This document shows positions 8,491-17,746 of a stretch of DNA of 64,000 bases, one piece after another (within the stretch, counting starts at the first letter, position 1; each line of letters opens with the position of its first letter). This stretch comes from Paenibacillus sp. MAEPY2 (GTDB taxonomy: Bacteria > Bacillota > Bacilli > Paenibacillales > Paenibacillaceae), in contig NZ_AWUK01000034.1 in NCBI RefSeq assembly GCF_000499205.1, forward strand, positions 124,001-188,000, in the 5' to 3' direction. The notes under the pieces were generated by a model. It had not been told where the DNA came from and did not search any database. It saw only the letters and a list, made by a program, of their open reading frames with translations. The translations under genes were made by a program, and so were the position numbers.

Positions 8491-8536
8491 AAAAAAAATA
8501 ACCCGCAAAGATCCTTTAAAAAGTCTCTTTGCGGGT
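8491..8536 (-). terminator. Terminator of the phasin-ubiB operon
   Basis: Inverted repeat ACCCGCAAAGA / TCTTTGCGGGT with a 14-base loop. On the minus strand the stem is followed by TATTTTTTTT. Strong intrinsic terminator. Confidence 0.85.
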
Positions 8537-8546
8537 CTTATTGTTA

Positions 8547-10217
8547 TTAAAATCTTCCTGATTTGAATATCGAATAAAGCAGGAAGGCCACCATCAGAAT
8601 CGCCACCAGGAATCCAATCTCAATGACCGGAATATCCCACAGCATGGTTGACTGGTGACTGATCGAAGAACCGATGATCAACCCGACCATAATGATACAA
8701 AATGCGAGCAGAACAATACTGAAAGACAGCCGATTACTGACCTGGTCCATTCTTCGCATGAGCGCATCCAGTTCAGGGACACTGATCTCCAGCCTTAGCT
8801 TGCCTTTGCTAATGATGGAGGAGAGCTGTCTTAGCTGTCCAGGCAGACCCATGACACTCTCAGCCATATCCGCAGCACTGCGGAACAGACGATTCTTGAT
8901 CCTTCCGGGATTGAAGCGTTCCTTGATCAGCTTTCGACCAAAGGGTTCTGCCATATCCACAATACTCAACGTAGGATCAAGGTGTTCGACGACGCCCTCC
9001 ATCGTGAGCAGCGATTTGCCCAGCAGCAGAATGTCGGCAGGCATCACAACCCGGTGTCGCTGGGCCACGCCGAACAGGTCATTCAGCGCTTGACCTACGC
9101 TAATTTTGGAAAAGGGAATATCGTAGTATTTGCTGCGGAGCTTGTCCAGATCGCTATGAAGCCCACGCAAATCCATATCATCCGGCATCATACCCAGCTT
9201 CTCAATCGCCCGGATCATGCTGTCCGTATCCTTGCGCATCAATCCGATAATGAGCGAAGCCAGATGCTGCTTCATCTCATCACTCAGGCTGCCCACCATG
9301 CCGAAGTCGATAAAGGCAAGCCGGCCATCCTTCAACACCATCAGATTGCCCGGATGTGGATCAGCATGAAAGAATCCATGAATGAAGATCTGATTCAACA
9401 ACGAATCCACCAGTCTCTGCGCAATGTTATTCAGATCATGCCCACGTTTAATCAGCTCGTCACGATCATTCAGCTTAATGCCTTCGATGTACTCCATGGT
9501 GAGCACACGAGAAGAAGTTTGATCCCAGTAGATCAGCGGTATTTTCACTTTGTTATCCTGCTGATATTGCTGTGCAATCTTTTCCGTATTACGACCCTCG
9601 ATCGTATAATCAAGCTCGGCCATCAGTGCCTGGGCGTACTCTTCTACCATTTGCGGGATCTGATATTGCTTCACCCAATCCCAGCGCTTCTCCGCCATAG
9701 CTGTCAACTCTCGTAAAATATCCAGATCACGCTGAACAATACGCGAAATGCCAGGTCGCTGGATTTTAATGGCTACCGCCTCACCGCTCTGAAGTTTGCC
9801 CAGATGCACCTGTCCGATACTAGCCGCAGCCACAGGGGTATCCTCGAACCGGGAAAAGATCTCCTCCAGCGGTGTATCCAATTCCTGTTCCAAAATACCC
9901 CGTGCCGTCTCCGAGGAAAACGGCGGGACCTGATCCTGCAGCTTCACGAGTTCGCGGATGACAGACTCCGGCAACAAATCCGCCCTTGTGCTTGCGAGTT
10001 GCCCCAGCTTGACGAAAGCCGGCCCCAGCTCCTGCAGCACAAGTCTAATGCGCTCACTCAGTGTTTTGGTAGTGGGTGCCTCACGCGACATCCATCGCCG
10101 GGGTATGGCCAGCAACTGGAACAAGCCCAGCTCCTCGACCATATAACCGAAGCCATGACGCACCAGCGCCATGGCAATTTCCCGGTATCTGCCGACATGT
10201 TTGATTCGCACAGCCAT
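8547..10217 (-). CDS. UbiB/AarF/ABC1 atypical kinase
   Basis: 556 residues. Member of the UbiB (COQ8/ADCK) protein-kinase-like family, which supports isoprenoid quinone synthesis or lipid homeostasis through ATPase activity. Visible hallmarks: the KxGQ motif (FVKLGQLASTRADLLP), the Ala-rich loop (VAAASIGQVH) replacing the usual Gly-rich loop, the catalytic FHADPHPGN, and the FIDFGM metal-binding segment. Two hydrophobic helices close the C-terminus (about 505-550), a membrane anchor typical of the family. Its ATG (10215-10217) abuts the TAG of the phasin-like gene (10218-10220), so translation is coupled. A Firmicute of this type uses menaquinone, so 'ubiquinone biosynthesis' names should not be taken literally. 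Confidence 0.92.
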   Translation of the reverse strand: MAVRIKHVGRYREIAMALVRHGFGYMVEELGLFQLLAIPRRWMSREAPTTKTLSERIRLVLQELGPAFVKLGQLASTRADLLPESVIRELVKLQDQVPPFSSETARGILEQELDTPLEEIFSRFEDTPVAAASIGQVHLGKLQSGEAVAIKIQRPGISRIVQRDLDILRELTAMAEKRWDWVKQYQIPQMVEEYAQALMAELDYTIEGRNTEKIAQQYQQDNKVKIPLIYWDQTSSRVLTMEYIEGIKLNDRDELIKRGHDLNNIAQRLVDSLLNQIFIHGFFHADPHPGNLMVLKDGRLAFIDFGMVGSLSDEMKQHLASLIIGLMRKDTDSMIRAIEKLGMMPDDMDLRGLHSDLDKLRSKYYDIPFSKISVGQALNDLFGVAQRHRVVMPADILLLGKSLLTMEGVVEHLDPTLSIVDMAEPFGRKLIKERFNPGRIKNRLFRSAADMAESVMGLPGQLRQLSSIISKGKLRLEISVPELDALMRRMDQVSNRLSFSIVLLAFCIIMVGLIIGSSISHQSTMLWDIPVIEIGFLVAILMVAFLLYSIFKSGRF

Positions 10218-10595
10218 CTACTCGATCTCGTTTCCTTTGAGAGGAGGAACTTCAAGTGGAGCTGGGGATACATCAGGTTGAAGCTGTGGTGTGTGACCCA
10301 GTTCCGCAAGCTTTTTCTCCAGGACGGTAACACGCTGTTCCAAACTGGTTACATCACTCTCGGATGGAACGCCCACTTCCTGAAGGACACGCTTGACCTG
10401 TTCGTGAATCATTCTCTTGAACTGGCCCTGCTCTTCATCGCCCCGTTCCATTAGCCGTTCGACCAACGCTTTGGATTCACCGGGCGCAAGTTCCCCGCGC
10501 TTGACCAGATCATCCACGGTTTTCTCAATTTTCTCCTTGCTTACAACAGTAAGACCGAGCCCTAACGAGATCGCCTTTTTGAACAAATCGCTCAT
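10218..10595 (-). CDS. Phasin-family-like small coiled-coil protein
   Basis: 125 residues starting with an amphipathic helix (SDLFKKAISLGLG), then KEKIEKTVDDLVKRGELAPGESKALVERL, the pattern of PhaF/phasin-related helical proteins, and a coiled coil (about 75-97) before a Pro-rich tail. Such proteins often bind granule or membrane surfaces or partner proteins. ATG at 10595 follows AGGAGGATAAC. It forms a tight operon with the UbiB-like kinase; no polyhydroxyalkanoate genes are visible nearby, so a granule role is not supported by context. Family is likely; function unknown. Confidence 0.75.
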   Translation of the reverse strand: MSDLFKKAISLGLGLTVVSKEKIEKTVDDLVKRGELAPGESKALVERLMERGDEEQGQFKRMIHEQVKRVLQEVGVPSESDVTSLEQRVTVLEKKLAELGHTPQLQPDVSPAPLEVPPLKGNEIE

Positions 10596-10669
10596 TCTTG
10601 TTATCCTCCTCTTCGTTGATCTCTATAGTATACCCCTTAAATCACCTACTCACAAAAGAGACGGTCCGG

Positions 10670-11311
10670 CTATACGTAACGCGCAGCCCATTTTCCTGCC
10701 TGCAAAATTAACTGACGATAGGTTTCATGTGCAAAAGAAGGTACATGATGTCCCGGCATAAGGTAAACTATGCGTCCAACACCATATCTATGTGCCCAAG
10801 CTGCGGGCTTCGGCCCTTCTTCGGATTGATACTCAAGCAGAACCTTCGTTTCGGCAAATGAACCGAATTCGAACTGATAAGGCTCTTCTTCCATTGTAAA
10901 TCCCGAAATGCCTTCAGTCACCGGATGACTCTCCGCCGTTACTGTGAACTCCAGTGGTGCATATGGTGGATGATGCAGGAATTTGGCACCGACCATCTGC
11001 TTCAGCTCATAACGATTTTGGAGCGAAATTCCGTTATGTATGATGACCAGTCCACCACCATTACTAACATAGGACAATAAGCCTGCTGTCTGCTGTGGAG
11101 AGACTTTCCCCTTCCAATCGTCCATGTAACAGATACACACATCAAAGCCGGTTATATTTTCTTGCAGCAGCATGTTGCGATTCTCACTGCATTGCACAGT
11201 CATAGTATCGTGAAAAATCCGACTGATCTCCGCGTCCACACCTTGCAGCGGATGCCAGTCCGGATGAGTATAATCACCAAGTAATAACGCTTTTTTACGA
11301 TGATCCATCAT
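10670..11311 (-). CDS. ThuA-domain protein
   Basis: 213 residues with the class I glutamine-amidotransferase-like fold of ThuA proteins, linked to sugar utilisation. Visible features include LLGDYTHPDWH near the N-terminus, the central GGGLVIIHNG strand-turn, and PAAWAHRYGVGRIVYLMPGHH near the C-terminus, which is the most conserved stretch in the family. No signal peptide, so cytosolic. ATG at 11311 follows AAAGGAG. It lies 32 bases downstream of the SDR gene and probably shares its transcript; the pair may act on a sugar or polyol, but the substrate is unknown. Confidence 0.85.
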   Translation of the reverse strand: MMDHRKKALLLGDYTHPDWHPLQGVDAEISRIFHDTMTVQCSENRNMLLQENITGFDVCICYMDDWKGKVSPQQTAGLLSYVSNGGGLVIIHNGISLQNRYELKQMVGAKFLHHPPYAPLEFTVTAESHPVTEGISGFTMEEEPYQFEFGSFAETKVLLEYQSEEGPKPAAWAHRYGVGRIVYLMPGHHVPSFAHETYRQLILQAGKWAARYV

Positions 11312-11343
11312 TAAAAACTCCTTTCAAATTACCTATAACAGAA

Positions 11344-12066
11344 TTACCAAGGAAGGGTGTCCCCCTTGTAATCTACATACGCGGGCTGATCTCCCCTAAA
11401 CTCCTTATGGCGATCAATGAGTGCTGTAATATACTGAGCCGATTGATCTGGCGTAAGATCTGCAGCGGTATTCAATTCCCCGCTCATATAACTCTGTACC
11501 CAGCCGGGATGAATCAGCATCACCTGCCCACCCTCATCCTTCAGACCATTATGCACCAGGCGGGCCTGCATATTTAGCGCAGATTTGGACATGCAATAGG
11601 CAAACCATCCATCTCGGCTGCACTGCTCAATACTGCCTGCCTCCGAAGATATATCGACAATTAGCTTATTTGTCCCTTGAAGAAGGAGGGGCAGCAGGGC
11701 ATGAGTCACACGCAATGTCCCCAAGGTATTTACATTGAATACTTCTGCCATCTCCGCCATGTTTAACGGTCCGCGGATATGATCCGTAATACTTCCTAGT
11801 ATAGCCGCATTATTGATAAGCATATCCAAATGCTCTGTATCCAGCTTAAGTGTCTCCGTGAACAAAGCTACAGATAGATCATCCGCAATGTCCAGTTCGA
11901 TGGCGCGTAAATGTTTCGGATAGGCATCCGTCAGAAGACGAATCCCTTTGGACTCTTCCATGTCCAATCCTGCCGCATAGACGATATAACCTCTCTTCAG
12001 CATCTGCGCCGTCAGAGCCAACCCCAGTCCCCGGGCAGCCCCGGTTACACATACGGTTTTCATCAT
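11344..12066 (-). CDS. Short-chain dehydrogenase/reductase
   Basis: 240 residues from the ATG at 12066, chosen because GAGGGAGG lies about 6 bases upstream; a longer TTG frame runs through that site and is unlikely. Classical SDR motifs: TGAARGLG (cofactor loop), LINNAAI, and the catalytic YCMSK with a serine in IVDISSEAGS upstream. NAD(P)-dependent oxidoreductase of unknown substrate, cytosolic. First gene of a likely two-gene unit with the ThuA protein. Confidence 0.9.
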   Translation of the reverse strand: MMKTVCVTGAARGLGLALTAQMLKRGYIVYAAGLDMEESKGIRLLTDAYPKHLRAIELDIADDLSVALFTETLKLDTEHLDMLINNAAILGSITDHIRGPLNMAEMAEVFNVNTLGTLRVTHALLPLLLQGTNKLIVDISSEAGSIEQCSRDGWFAYCMSKSALNMQARLVHNGLKDEGGQVMLIHPGWVQSYMSGELNTAADLTPDQSAQYITALIDRHKEFRGDQPAYVDYKGDTLPW

Positions 12067-12234
12067 GCTGTCCCTCCCTCGCAAGCTTAATCTGTCTTTA
12101 ATTCATTCCACATTATTATCCAAAAACCTTTAATTATGAATGGGTACAAGTAACTTCACGACCAAAGTCTCAGGAGAATCCCTATCCATCAGAGTCGTTC
12201 AGCTTATATAAAATGCCCTTCGCAGAAACAGGAA

Positions 12235-12270
12235 ACAAAAAAGTTCTGACCCCTATCGTCGGATCAGAAC
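12235..12270 (-). terminator. Terminator of hemD-like gene
   Basis: GTTCTGA/TCAGAAC inverted repeat (12243-12270). On the minus strand TTTTTTG follows the stem. It lies about 70 bases after the uroporphyrinogen-III synthase stop. Confidence 0.75.
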
Positions 12271-12338
12271 GGAAAACACTTCGTCATCTTAATTACGTTT
12301 CATTTAATGTTTCAAAATGAGTATAGGCGAAATCAATA

Positions 12339-13175
12339 TTAAGGCAGAAGCTGAGCCTTGTCCGCAGATCTGGCAGCGTAATAACGCCCCAGTTCAACAA
12401 TGAGGGCCCCCATCTTCTCATCTTCCGGGACCACAAGCGCCTCAATACCTTCTTCACGCATCGCGTTTGCCGTAACCCTGCCTACCGAAGCGGGCACCAC
12501 ACCTTGACGGAAGGCTTCCTGCATGGGTCCAAGCTTTCCCTTTGACGCCGCATATTCGACCAGAAACCGCACTTGCGGTCCACTTGTAAACGCGACGGCA
12601 TGCACCTCATGCCGCAAAATTTCATTTAATAGCTGTTCCAGTTCGCCCTCTTCCGGCGGGACGTGGCGATAAGGGAGTACCTGACGAACCTGAGCGCCCT
12701 GATCCTCCAGCCATCTGACCAGCTTCGGTGCCGTCTCCCCGTGCAGCTGCAACATTACCTTCTTTCCCGCAAGATCATGAGGTGCGAACTCCCGAATCAA
12801 CCCGTCTGTGCTGCCATCATCATCCCGCACCAGCGGAGTCAATTTACGCTTTCGCAGTGCATTGACAGTTTTGTACCCTCTTGCAGCAATCATGGAATCC
12901 GATAATACGTCCAGCAATTGATCCGCGATTTCCATATCCTCAGCCATATCAAAAATAGCATCCAGTCCCATCCCCGTCGTCAATACCGTCCAGTCTGGCG
13001 GGTCCGATATCCAGGATACCAGTCCGTCCCGAATATTACGGTCATCCAGAAAAACAGTTCCCTGTGCAGGTCGGACAAGCGGAATACCGCCCATTTTCTC
13101 AACCAGCAAGGACATCTCTTTGGATTTCCGTGGTCCTGTCAGTGCTACGCGTATACCCGCCAAATGTTGAGCCAT
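12339..13175 (-). CDS. hemD: Uroporphyrinogen-III synthase family protein
   Basis: 278 residues. HemD closes hydroxymethylbilane to uroporphyrinogen III in heme, siroheme and cobalamin synthesis. The sequence shows the two-lobed pattern: N-terminal RVALTGPRKSKEMSLLVEKMGG, a middle crossover with LPYRHVPPEE, then the conserved VHAVAFTSGPQVRFL and VVPASVGRVTANAMREEG segments near residues 200-245. It stands alone rather than inside a hemAXCDBL operon, so it may be a second copy serving a special branch, or a regulator-like paralogue. ATG at 13175 follows GGGGGGAAC. A terminator follows. Confidence 0.85.
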   Translation of the reverse strand: MAQHLAGIRVALTGPRKSKEMSLLVEKMGGIPLVRPAQGTVFLDDRNIRDGLVSWISDPPDWTVLTTGMGLDAIFDMAEDMEIADQLLDVLSDSMIAARGYKTVNALRKRKLTPLVRDDDGSTDGLIREFAPHDLAGKKVMLQLHGETAPKLVRWLEDQGAQVRQVLPYRHVPPEEGELEQLLNEILRHEVHAVAFTSGPQVRFLVEYAASKGKLGPMQEAFRQGVVPASVGRVTANAMREEGIEALVVPEDEKMGALIVELGRYYAARSADKAQLLP

Positions 13176-13304
13176 CTATGTTCCCCCCGTTTATTCAGCC
13201 GAATGTCATCAGTCTGACTACAGTATACAGGGTACTTCTTTGAAGGGAAACCGAGTTTCCCCGCTTTTCGGCAGTTCATCTATAACGATTTTTGATGGGA
13301 TATA

Positions 13305-14510
13305 TCAGGAAGGCTGTAATTCTCCACCCTGTGGTCCTTCACGTTTCCCTTTGTCAGACTCATCTCGTTCCTGAGCTGCTTTTTCTTTTTTATCCTCTTT
13401 TGGCTGCTGCTTTTGCTTCTGATTATCCGCTGCCCGTTGATCATTCCTGTCTTTTTTGCGGGGGCGAAGAAACACGAAGAGTATTATGGGAAATAACACC
13501 TCGAACACAATCCCAATCCATGTCCACTCCCTTGTAAAACGAAAGAGCTCAATCGCATTTTTAAAAAACCAGAAAGCACATACAAAACCTACCAAAGCCA
13601 CGGGTCCCGTCATCACTTTACCCGAAACTTTTGGGATCATCCGTTTAAGTCCCCAACAGACAAAGTACAGATCAAACGCAATTTTTGTAATTAACGTAGG
13701 TAGAGTTGCCGCTGCCAGTGCAAGATCGAACCGGTCAAGGAAATCACTGATTTGCAGCTGCCTTGCCAGCTCATAGGAAGGATATACTAACCTCGATGCA
13801 ATCGGTACCCCCACCGCCAGGATCGTTTCGGTGATGATCAGCATCATTAATAAGGCTGCGATCGTAATGCCCCAAAGGACTGATTTAAAACGGAAGTCAC
13901 TGCCTTTGACTACAAAAGGTATTGCAATCATCTCTCCGAAAAAGGAGAATATGTACCAGCTTCCCTTTCCAACACCAGCAACATCGATGTCAAAATACGG
14001 CATGAGATTATCCATGTTTATTTGCTGAATAAGCATGAAAGGCAATATCAACGAATTTAGCAGAAACAACGTAACATACAGCTCAGACATGCCAATTAAG
14101 GATCCTAGCCCTCCCCTTACGATAAAAACAGCCATCACTAACAGGGATACTACAATGATAGATAGAGGCGTTGTTTCTAGCAGTGTGATACTTACGTAAT
14201 CACCGATGAGACGGATATCACGGGCAAATATAAAGAGAAAAAACAGGATGTACAGCAAGCCTGTCACACGCCCCAAAAAAGGAAAACGTCCCACCAGCGA
14301 TTCAAACAGATCCTGATCGGGGAATCGGCGCTGAACACGGCTTAACATCCAAAGTGATGTTACCATGACAAAAAACACAGGGATGTAGGATAAATAAGCA
14401 TGCTGTTCAGCATAGTAAATGGCTTGCGCATGGGGCTGAATCAACGTACCTGTAATACTGAGCAGCATGATGAGCAGCACCAACTGACGACCGGTCACTC
14501 CCTGATTCAT
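13305..14510 (-). CDS. Spore germination receptor B subunit (GerAB family)
   Basis: 401 residues from the ATG at 14510, preceded by AAAGGAGG; the longer frame lacks a site. GerAB proteins are APC-type transporters of about 365 residues with ten membrane spans that form part of the germinant-binding receptor in the spore inner membrane. The hydrophobic pattern is complete. Unusually, the protein continues past the last span into a Lys/Glu/Gln-rich hydrophilic tail of about 50 residues. It is the last gene of the A-C-D-B operon. Confidence 0.92.
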   Translation of the reverse strand: MNQGVTGRQLVLLIMLLSITGTLIQPHAQAIYYAEQHAYLSYIPVFFVMVTSLWMLSRVQRRFPDQDLFESLVGRFPFLGRVTGLLYILFFLFIFARDIRLIGDYVSITLLETTPLSIIVVSLLVMAVFIVRGGLGSLIGMSELYVTLFLLNSLILPFMLIQQINMDNLMPYFDIDVAGVGKGSWYIFSFFGEMIAIPFVVKGSDFRFKSVLWGITIAALLMMLIITETILAVGVPIASRLVYPSYELARQLQISDFLDRFDLALAAATLPTLITKIAFDLYFVCWGLKRMIPKVSGKVMTGPVALVGFVCAFWFFKNAIELFRFTREWTWIGIVFEVLFPIILFVFLRPRKKDRNDQRAADNQKQKQQPKEDKKEKAAQERDESDKGKREGPQGGELQPS

Positions 14511-14564
14511 GCAATACCTCCTTTCTATCTTATCTTTCAAGCTTCGAAATTTGTTGAAGTAACC

Positions 14565-14786
14565 TTAAGGTAACGGCAGCCAACGCTGAATCAAATGGGT
14601 AAGCCATGTAGTGACAAAGACTGTTTTGCTCAAATGCGTTACATAAAACCAAATCCCGGCGCTGATTACGATCAGACCGTAGGATAACCAGCGATTAATG
14701 GCCGCTGCCTGCTTCAAATGTTTGAAATCCATAATAATTACGGCAGCGACTACACCCAAATATGTGAACAGCAGCGGCTTAATCAT
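14565..14786 (-). CDS. Small two-span protein, germinant receptor D subunit type
   Basis: 73 residues from the ATG at 14786, preceded by GGAGGA; it overlaps the end of the C-subunit gene by 8 bases, implying coupling. Two membrane spans are clear (about 4-20 and 36-54), with a charged loop between them. Small D genes of this size and topology occur within or next to gerA-family operons of Bacillus and modulate receptor function. Position inside the operon between C and B is the main argument; sequence conservation in this group is weak. Confidence 0.75.
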   Translation of the reverse strand: MIKPLLFTYLGVVAAVIIMDFKHLKQAAAINRWLSYGLIVISAGIWFYVTHLSKTVFVTTWLTHLIQRWLPLP

Positions 14787-15978
14787 GGACGATATCCTCC
14801 TCAGGCAATCCAAACGGTTTGTTGATAACCCCTACATTTTCAATAACAATATGTGGCTCCACACTAACTTTCACATCCGGATAAATGTCATCCCAGCGAT
14901 CCTTTAACTTGTCCCACTCTTTGGGCAATTGCTGATGAATGGAGCGACCCAAACCCAAAATATCGGCAGGATATTTTTTCTGAATCAGCCTTACCCCATC
15001 CAGAATGTCATCTTGGATTTTCTGATGTATTGCTTGATTCAGGTTCTTAATCTCTTGCTCTCGCAGGTCGCCGTAGTTCGACTCGTTGTCTACAACAACT
15101 CCCTTGGCATACAGTTTAATCGTCACCGATACTTTTCCATTTTTGATATGAGGGTGCAATGAGGAGTTGTTTTCGTTCAGTTTAATAAAAATATCACCAC
15201 TCCCTCGAGGAGCCTTGACCATAATTTCAGGCTCGTTAGCTTCACCCATAGCCAGTATAAGTGCACCAGCAGGCTCTTTTTCAATCATGCCTATCAGTTT
15301 GTCCTTCTTAAAAATAGCGATTCCATCCAACTTGATGTTCGTCTTAACGTCCTTCCAGTTGCCCGGCACATTGTCAACTGTCGTGGCAACAGGTAGAAAC
15401 GGCTCCACCCCTTCGGAAAGAATCGCATCCGTAAAGGTCTTGAGAGTACGCGGTTTGCGCATATTCAGGAAGCACAATTCCCGCACCATTTCGGAAGGAA
15501 ACTTCTCAATTGGTGCATCGGTATCCAGTACCTTGTATGCCGGGCCTTTGGTGATAATCGGCAGAGCAGAGAAACGGTTTAACGGGTAACGTGTAAGCAA
15601 ATCCAGCATAGGAGCAACACCATCACGGGCAAGCGCTTCTCCAATCAGCATGGTACGTCGATGTGCATAATAAAGCTCACGAGAGAGTGCCTTTTGGCTT
15701 TCAATAGACGTTCCACGCAGAGTTTTGGCCGTATTGGATAACATGAACCAGGATTTGTCACCACTTGTGCCCCCACCACCACCTTCACTTCCAGAGGAAC
15801 CAGACTGACCGGGAAGGGCAATTTGCAGACTGGTTCTGTAATTATCCTCTTCCTTATCGATAGCCAGACCAATGACAAAAGCGATATCATTAATCTCCTT
15901 CCGATCCCAGCAACCTGATATAAAAATAGTACATAGGAGCATGATGGCCACAGCATGCCGTTTGTGGATAAAGAACAT
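14779..15978 (-). CDS. Spore germination receptor C subunit lipoprotein (Ger(x)C family)
   Basis: 399 residues from the ATG at 15978, chosen because GAGGAGGGG lies 7-10 bases upstream. A lipoprotein signal with lipobox I-S-G-C (Cys23) is followed at once by WDRKEINDIAFVIGLAIDK, the family hallmark. A Ser/Gly-rich loop (about residues 62-72) follows. The mature protein is anchored to the outer face of the spore inner membrane and interacts with A and B subunits. The start is 4 bases beyond the A-subunit stop. Confidence 0.95.
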   Translation of the reverse strand: MFFIHKRHAVAIMLLCTIFISGCWDRKEINDIAFVIGLAIDKEEDNYRTSLQIALPGQSGSSGSEGGGGGTSGDKSWFMLSNTAKTLRGTSIESQKALSRELYYAHRRTMLIGEALARDGVAPMLDLLTRYPLNRFSALPIITKGPAYKVLDTDAPIEKFPSEMVRELCFLNMRKPRTLKTFTDAILSEGVEPFLPVATTVDNVPGNWKDVKTNIKLDGIAIFKKDKLIGMIEKEPAGALILAMGEANEPEIMVKAPRGSGDIFIKLNENNSSLHPHIKNGKVSVTIKLYAKGVVVDNESNYGDLREQEIKNLNQAIHQKIQDDILDGVRLIQKKYPADILGLGRSIHQQLPKEWDKLKDRWDDIYPDVKVSVEPHIVIENVGVINKPFGLPEEDIVHD

Positions 15979-15982
15979 GTGT

Positions 15983-17566
15983 TTACCACCCCTCCTCAGC
16001 ATCAGGTGAGCCATTAATTTTCTCATTCATACGCTTCTGGTCACGGTGCACCGTTGAGGGACGATGGATCATGTTCCACCAAGGTGTACGAATAACAATA
16101 TCCTTGGTATCCGTTTTACTGTACGGACTGAGACCGGACAGATAAGGCACACCGAAGGAAGTCATTTGTGTCAAATGCACCGAGATCAACACCAGTCCGA
16201 ACACAATGCCATACAAGCCAAGCGCCCCGGCAAGCAGCATGATGGGAAAACGCAGCAAACGAACCGTAATGGCAAAATTAAAGCGAGGGATCGTAAACGA
16301 AGCAATCCCTGTCATGGATACGATAATAACCATGGGAGCAGAGACGATTCCCGCTTGAACAGCTGCCTGTCCAATGACAAGAGCCCCCAGAATACTGACG
16401 GCCTGACCTACCGTTTTGGGCAATCGGACCCCCGCTTCTCGTAAAGCCTCGAAGGACAGCTCCATAATGAGGGCTTCGACCAGTGCTGGGAATGGAATGG
16501 CCTCCCTTGCCCCCGCAATACTCAGGATCAGTGTTGTTGGTAACATATCCTGATGGAACGTTGTAATCGCGATATAAAGCGCAGGCAGGAATAACGCGAT
16601 GGCAACAAACAAAAATCGAATCCACCGCACCAGATTACTGATAAAGAACCGTTCGTAATAATCCTCACTGGCCTGAAGCATCTGCCACATGGTCACCGGG
16701 GCAATAAGGGCAAATGGGCTGCCATCTACAAAAATAGCAAATCGGCCTTCCAACAGGTTGCCTGCTACTGTATCCGGACGTTCGGTATAATGCATCTGCG
16801 GAAAAGGGGAATACGGATGATCTTCAATAAGCTCCTCGATATACCCCGTTTCCAGAATGCCGTCGATTTTAATTTTATTGAGACGTTTTTTGACATCCTT
16901 AATCAGCTTGGGATCGGCAATGTCATCGATGTAGGTCAGCACTACATTGGTTTTGGTCTCAGTCCCAATCGTCATGCTTAACATCTTAAGCGCAGGTGTT
17001 TTGAGCTTGAAACGAAGCAGAGCTGTGTTCACACGCAATGTCTCGGTGAACCCCTCGCGTGGCCCGCGAATAACCGATTCCGTCTGGGGCTCCTCGACAC
17101 CACGCCGCACGCCGCCCTTGACGTTGAAAAGCCAGGCCTCCTTGCTCCCGTTGATTAACAACAGCGCGGAAGATTCCAGCACTCCATCCGCTGCGGCTGC
17201 CCAGGAATCCACTTTTTTCACCTGCGACAAGGCGATTCGTGTGTCATCGAGAGGAGCAACAGGCTCATCGGTTCGTTGCTCAATCAGGCCGCGAATCAGA
17301 GGACGGAGCATATGCTCCTGAATATCTGCTGAATTCACGATACCTTCGATGTACACCAGCAGTCCTTCCACTTCAGGTGTAATCTTGACATTGCGGAATA
17401 TGACATCCGAACAATCCGAGAAAATGTCTTCCAGTGCCAGCATATGGCTTTCATGTGAGAGGCCTATCGGCTGCCGCAAAATAGGGGGAGACGGCAGCCC
17501 CAAAGGGACATGCTTCTTTTTCCCCGAATCCCGTGAACCATCTTTCCCTGATGTTTTATCCGCCAT
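15983..17566 (-). CDS. Spore germination receptor A subunit (GerAA family)
   Basis: 527 residues. Large N-terminal cytosolic domain (about 1-300), then four to six membrane spans with the conserved FVDGSPFALIAPVTMWQMLQASEDYYERF and EAIPFPALVEALIMELSFEALREAGVRLP stretches, and a cytosolic C-tail. A subunits assemble into an oligomeric channel of the nutrient receptor. ATG at 17566 follows GGAGGGCGG. First gene of a four-gene operon with C, D-type and B subunits; the inducing nutrient cannot be deduced. Confidence 0.95.
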   Translation of the reverse strand: MADKTSGKDGSRDSGKKKHVPLGLPSPPILRQPIGLSHESHMLALEDIFSDCSDVIFRNVKITPEVEGLLVYIEGIVNSADIQEHMLRPLIRGLIEQRTDEPVAPLDDTRIALSQVKKVDSWAAAADGVLESSALLLINGSKEAWLFNVKGGVRRGVEEPQTESVIRGPREGFTETLRVNTALLRFKLKTPALKMLSMTIGTETKTNVVLTYIDDIADPKLIKDVKKRLNKIKIDGILETGYIEELIEDHPYSPFPQMHYTERPDTVAGNLLEGRFAIFVDGSPFALIAPVTMWQMLQASEDYYERFFISNLVRWIRFLFVAIALFLPALYIAITTFHQDMLPTTLILSIAGAREAIPFPALVEALIMELSFEALREAGVRLPKTVGQAVSILGALVIGQAAVQAGIVSAPMVIIVSMTGIASFTIPRFNFAITVRLLRFPIMLLAGALGLYGIVFGLVLISVHLTQMTSFGVPYLSGLSPYSKTDTKDIVIRTPWWNMIHRPSTVHRDQKRMNEKINGSPDAEEGW

Positions 17567-17674
17567 ATGCCGCCCTCCGTTCCTGTTTTTTATACAAGGT
17601 AGCTTGTGCCAGATCCCACGGAATTATGTGGTCTTTTTGTAAAATATCCAATCATTTTTTTCAATTCAGGCAAC

Positions 17675-17717
17675 AAAAAAAAGGCCCCTGTATAAATAAC
17701 AGAGACCTTAGGGGCCT
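17675..17717 (-). terminator. Terminator of the siderophore importer operon
   Basis: AGGCCCCT/AGGGGCCT inverted repeat with TTTTTTTT on the minus strand after the stem, 30 bases after the binding-protein stop. Strong. Confidence 0.9.
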
Positions 17718-17746
17718 AATCAATGGATGCAGCAAACTTCATTTAC

